From Actinomycetes bacterium (GTDB taxonomy: Bacteria; Actinomycetota; Acidimicrobiia; Acidimicrobiales; RAAP-2): DNA of 7,610 nt. Positions 5,378 to 7,610 of this stretch are shown piece by piece. The position numbers and the translations under genes are program-made. Position 1 is the first letter of the stretch. Each line of letters opens with the position of its first letter. The notes beneath the pieces are model-generated. The model worked only from the letters and a program-made list of their open reading frames with translations, was not told where the DNA came from and made no database searches. The stretch is taken from the NCBI GenBank assembly GCA_021841725.1, contig JAKCEC010000034.1, forward strand, positions 2,425 to 10,034, in the 5' to 3' direction.

Positions 5378-7059
5378 TCGGCGACGCTCAACCAGAGTTC
5401 CTCGGCGGCGGCCAAGTCCTTCACCACCTGTTCGAGTTCAGTCGCGAGCAGGGTCTGCTCGCGGTAGTCCGCGCTGGCGGCGATCTTGTCGCCCAGGGAC
5501 GCGCGCTTACGCTCGAGGCGGCGCATGTCCTTCTCGGCGTCGCGCAGGAGTCGACCGCGCGGAACGCCCGCGGGAACGTCGCCGGGCCCCTCGGGGGTCG
5601 CGGCCAACCCCGCGGCGCGGGCGATCCACGCGTCGATGCCCCCCGGGATGTCGCGGATCGATCCGTCGGGGTGGACTTCGAGGAGCCGATCGGTGGTGCG
5701 ACTGAGGAAGGTCCGGTCGTGACTGACCACCACGAGCGTGCCGGGCCACTGGCTGAGGAAGTCCTCGATGAGGCGAATCGTCTCGAGGTCCAGGTCGTTG
5801 GTGGGCTCGTCCAAGAAGAGGACGTTCGGGTGTCGGGCGAGGGCGAGGAGCAATTGCAGGCGCCGGCGCTCCCCGCCGGAGAGGTCGCGCGCGCGGGTCT
5901 GCTGTAGTGCCCCGGAGAACCAGAACTTCTTCATCAGCGCGACGTCGGCGAGCGACCCGGGGATGCCCTGGGGGCCGGCCACCAGCTCCTGGACCGTCAA
6001 GTCCAGGTTGATGTCGCCGTCACCCTGTTCGAAGTAGGCCGCGACGACGGTGGGGCCGTGTTTGAGGGTGCCCGACGTCGGTTCGTGCTGCCGCGCGAGG
6101 ATGTTGACGAAGGTGGACTTGCCCGCCCCGTTGGGACCCACGATGCCGACGCGGTCGCCCGGCCCGAGCTCCAAGGAGACCTGCGACAACACCGGCCCTC
6201 CCCCGGGGTAGGCGAAGGAGACCTGGTGAGCTTTGATGACGGTGTTGCCGAGGCGCGGTGTCTCGACACTCAGGTCCAGGGCCCCGTCGCGCGCCGCGGC
6301 GTCGGGGCGGCGCGAGAGGAGGCGATTCGCGGCGTCGATGCGGGCTTGGGGCTTGGTCGAACGGGCCTTGACGCCGCGTCGCAACCAGGCGAGTTCGTGA
6401 CGCGCGAGGTTGCGGCGAACCTGTTCGGCGCCGGCGGCCTGGGCCTCGCGCTCAGCTTGCGCCTCCAGCAACCGGGCGTACCCGCCGCCGTGGACGTAGG
6501 TCGTGCCCCGATCGATCTCGACCATGCGCGTGGTGACTTGGTCGAGGAGGAATCGGTCGTGGCTGACCAGGACGACGGCGCCGCGAAAGGTGCTGATCTG
6601 ATTCTCCAGCCACGCGATGGCGTTGAGGTCGAGGTGGTTGGTCGGTTCGTCGAGGATGACGACGTCGTGGGGCCGCGAGAAGAGTCGCGCCAGGGCGACG
6701 CGTTTGCGCTGGCCCCCCGAGAGGTGATCGGTCGAGACGTCGACCGCGTCGAGCATGCCGAGACGGTCCAGGGCCGCGTCGATCTCCCAGCCGCCCCCGA
6801 GTGCGTGACGGACGGTACCCGCGGGTAGGTGGGGGATCTGTTCGAGGTAGCCGACGTGCAGGGTCTTGGCGCGACGGATCTGTCCCGCGTCGGGCGCGAG
6901 CTGACCCGCGATGATGCGCAGCAGGGTCGACTTGCCCGCGCCGTTGATGCCCACCACGCCGATCCGGTCGCCGCCGGAGATCGTGAGGGAGAGGCCCTTC
7001 AAGATGGTTCGTTCGGCCCCCTCCAGGGAGACGTTTTGTAAATCAATCAGGATGGCCAC
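5374..7059 (-). CDS. uup: ABC-F family ATPase, Uup type
   Basis: This is a soluble two-domain ABC protein of 561 residues from the GTG at 7059, with no membrane segment. ABC-F proteins act on the ribosome or, for Uup, are also linked to DNA integrity. Domain 1 has Walker [10 protein letters not shown] (37-45), LSGGQ (113-117) and LDEPTNHLD (136-144). Domain 2 has Walker [10 protein letters not shown] (308-316), LSGGE (393-397) and LDEPTNDLD (416-424). Both catalytic glutamates (E138, E418) are intact. The inter-domain linker (about 190-250) contains [19 protein letters not shown] (222-240), typical of Uup-type proteins. A charged C-terminal helical pair (about 502-556), ending in AEELWL, matches Uup's coiled-coil DNA-binding tail. 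An ATG 30 codons upstream (7149) is rejected because family homology starts at the GTG and the extension would cover the divergent promoter region. A TAACCT at 7068-7073 is a possible -10 placing the transcript start just ahead of the GTG. Confidence 0.92.
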   Translation of the reverse strand: MAILIDLQNVSLEGAERTILKGLSLTISGGDRIGVVGINGAGKSTLLRIIAGQLAPDAGQIRRAKTLHVGYLEQIPHLPAGTVRHALGGGWEIDAALDRLGMLDAVDVSTDHLSGGQRKRVALARLFSRPHDVVILDEPTNHLDLNAIAWLENQISTFRGAVVLVSHDRFLLDQVTTRMVEIDRGTTYVHGGGYARLLEAQAEREAQAAGAEQVRRNLARHELAWLRRGVKARSTKPQARIDAANRLLSRRPDAAARDGALDLSVETPRLGNTVIKAHQVSFAYPGGGPVLSQVSLELGPGDRVGIVGPNGAGKSTFVNILARQHEPTSGTLKHGPTVVAAYFEQGDGDINLDLTVQELVAGPQGIPGSLADVALMKKFWFSGALQQTRARDLSGGERRRLQLLLALARHPNVLFLDEPTNDLDLETIRLIEDFLSQWPGTLVVVSHDRTFLSRTTDRLLEVHPDGSIRDIPGGIDAWIARAAGLAATPEGPGDVPAGVPRGRLLRDAEKDMRRLERKRASLGDKIAASADYREQTLLATELEQVVKDLAAAEELWLSVAD

Positions 7060-7086
7060 GTCGTACCAGGTTAGTGACCGCGGCGC

Positions 7087-7116
7087 CGACACCCCTCGGC
7101 CCGTCGCCGATAGGCT
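7087..7116 (+). promoter_or_regulatory. Candidate promoter of the PEBP-like gene
   Basis: TAGGCT at 7111-7116 fits a TANNNT -10 box. CCGACA at 7087-7092, 18 bp upstream, retains the GACA half of a -35 consensus. Transcription would begin near 7122 and leave a leader of about 43 nt carrying the ribosome binding site. Confidence 0.3.
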
Positions 7117-7150
7117 CGGCGCTACGCGCGTCGCCCGACGCGACCCCACG

Positions 7151-7156
7151 AGGAGG
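7151..7156 (+). promoter_or_regulatory. Ribosome binding site of the PEBP-like gene
   Basis: AGGAGG lies 8 nt before the ATG at 7165. It is a full consensus match, in contrast to the candidate leaderless starts near 858 and 977. Confidence 0.8.
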
Positions 7157-7164
7157 AAGCCCCC

Positions 7165-7610
7165 ATGTCACGTAATCCCTACGCGGAACTGCCGCAGGTC
7201 CCCTCCTTCACGTTGACGTCGACGGACGTCCGGGACGGTCAACCCTTGGCCACGGCGCAAATCAGCGCGATGTTGGGTTCGGGCGGGTCCGACGTCTCGC
7301 CGCAGTTGTCGTGGTCGGGCTTTCCCGAGACGACCAAGAGTTTCGCCGTCACGGTGTACGACCCCGACGCCCCGACGGCCGCGGGGTTTTGGCACTGGGC
7401 GGTCGCCAATATCCCCGTCGTGAGCACCTCGCTGCCCGCGGGGGCGGGGGACCAGTACGGGTCCGGTCTGCCCGCGGGTGCGCTGCAGTTACGCAACGAC
7501 GCGGGAACCCTCGGTTACGTGGGGGCGGCGCCGCCGTCGGGACACGGCGTGCACCACTATTACGTCGTGGTGCACGCCGTCGACGTCGAGACGCTGGACT
7601 TGGCGCAGGA
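7165..7610 (+). CDS. YbhB/YbcL family Raf kinase inhibitor-like (PEBP) protein, partial at right edge
   Basis: From the ATG at 7165 there are 148 complete codons before the window ends; the family usually runs to about 170-180 residues, so only the C-terminal end is missing. The PEBP anion-binding pocket is visible as DVSPQLSW (43-50), YDPDAPT (65-71) and FWHW (75-78). The later conserved segment [19 protein letters not shown] (120-138) supplies the PPxGxGxHxY signature. There is no signal peptide, so it is probably cytoplasmic. Bacterial members are structurally known phosphatidylethanolamine-binding-like proteins whose cellular role is mostly undefined, so no reaction is assigned. It is transcribed divergently from the uup-type gene across a 105-bp gap and has its own strong ribosome binding site. 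Confidence 0.92.
   Translation, partial: MSRNPYAELPQVPSFTLTSTDVRDGQPLATAQISAMLGSGGSDVSPQLSWSGFPETTKSFAVTVYDPDAPTAAGFWHWAVANIPVVSTSLPAGAGDQYGSGLPAGALQLRNDAGTLGYVGAAPPSGHGVHHYYVVVHAVDVETLDLAQ

Noticed and set aside
6058..6828. Open frame of 256 codons on the plus strand inside the ABC-F gene
   Set aside because: It is antisense to conserved ABC domain sequence with intact motifs on the other strand, and its composition is that of an antisense shadow.
7060..7149. 30-codon N-terminal extension of the ABC-F protein
   Set aside because: It would run through the divergent promoter region; family homology and a -10-like box both point to the GTG at 7059.

Overview
The window is high-GC DNA with strong third-position GC bias, GTG starts, GTGA stop/start overlaps and candidate leaderless starts. 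Together with actinobacterial-looking PEBP and Uup-type proteins, this suggests a high-GC actinobacterium. An Acidimicrobiia-like lineage is only a guess. No RNA gene, insertion sequence or CRISPR array is visible, and no gene-free stretch exceeds about 120 bases.

Layout. Positions 1-234 (minus strand, open at the left edge) hold the start of a strange ORF. It joins a membrane-helix-like N-terminus directly to the Walker B/D-loop part of an ABC ATPase. Positions 235-354 are a short intergenic region with an array of GTGAC half-sites, three of them in perfect 7-bp tandem copies. A GNAT acetyltransferase (355-858, minus) follows; its codon usage is less GC-rich than that of its neighbours. Positions 859-976 are a divergent promoter region in which both flanking genes have a TANNNT box exactly at -12 to -7 of the start codon, as expected for leaderless mRNAs.

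The core, 977-5377 (plus), is one compact operon of five genes: an ABC ATPase and permease of the nitrate/sulfonate/taurine/pyrimidine-precursor class, an exported NMT1/THI5-like binding protein, a PfkB-family ribokinase-like sugar kinase, and an inosine-uridine-type nucleoside hydrolase. Two junctions are GTGA overlaps and a third overlaps by 22 bp. The simplest joint reading is that a ribonucleoside or other N-ribosyl compound is imported, cleaved to base plus ribose, and the ribose phosphorylated. This pathway is inferred from gene content. The transporter class is not the usual one for nucleosides, which makes this operon the most interesting part of the window.

The operon ends in a 4-bp tail-to-tail overlap with a two-domain ABC-F protein of the Uup type (5374-7059, minus). 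After a 105-bp divergent promoter region comes a PEBP/YbhB-like protein (7165 onward, plus), which runs off the right edge.
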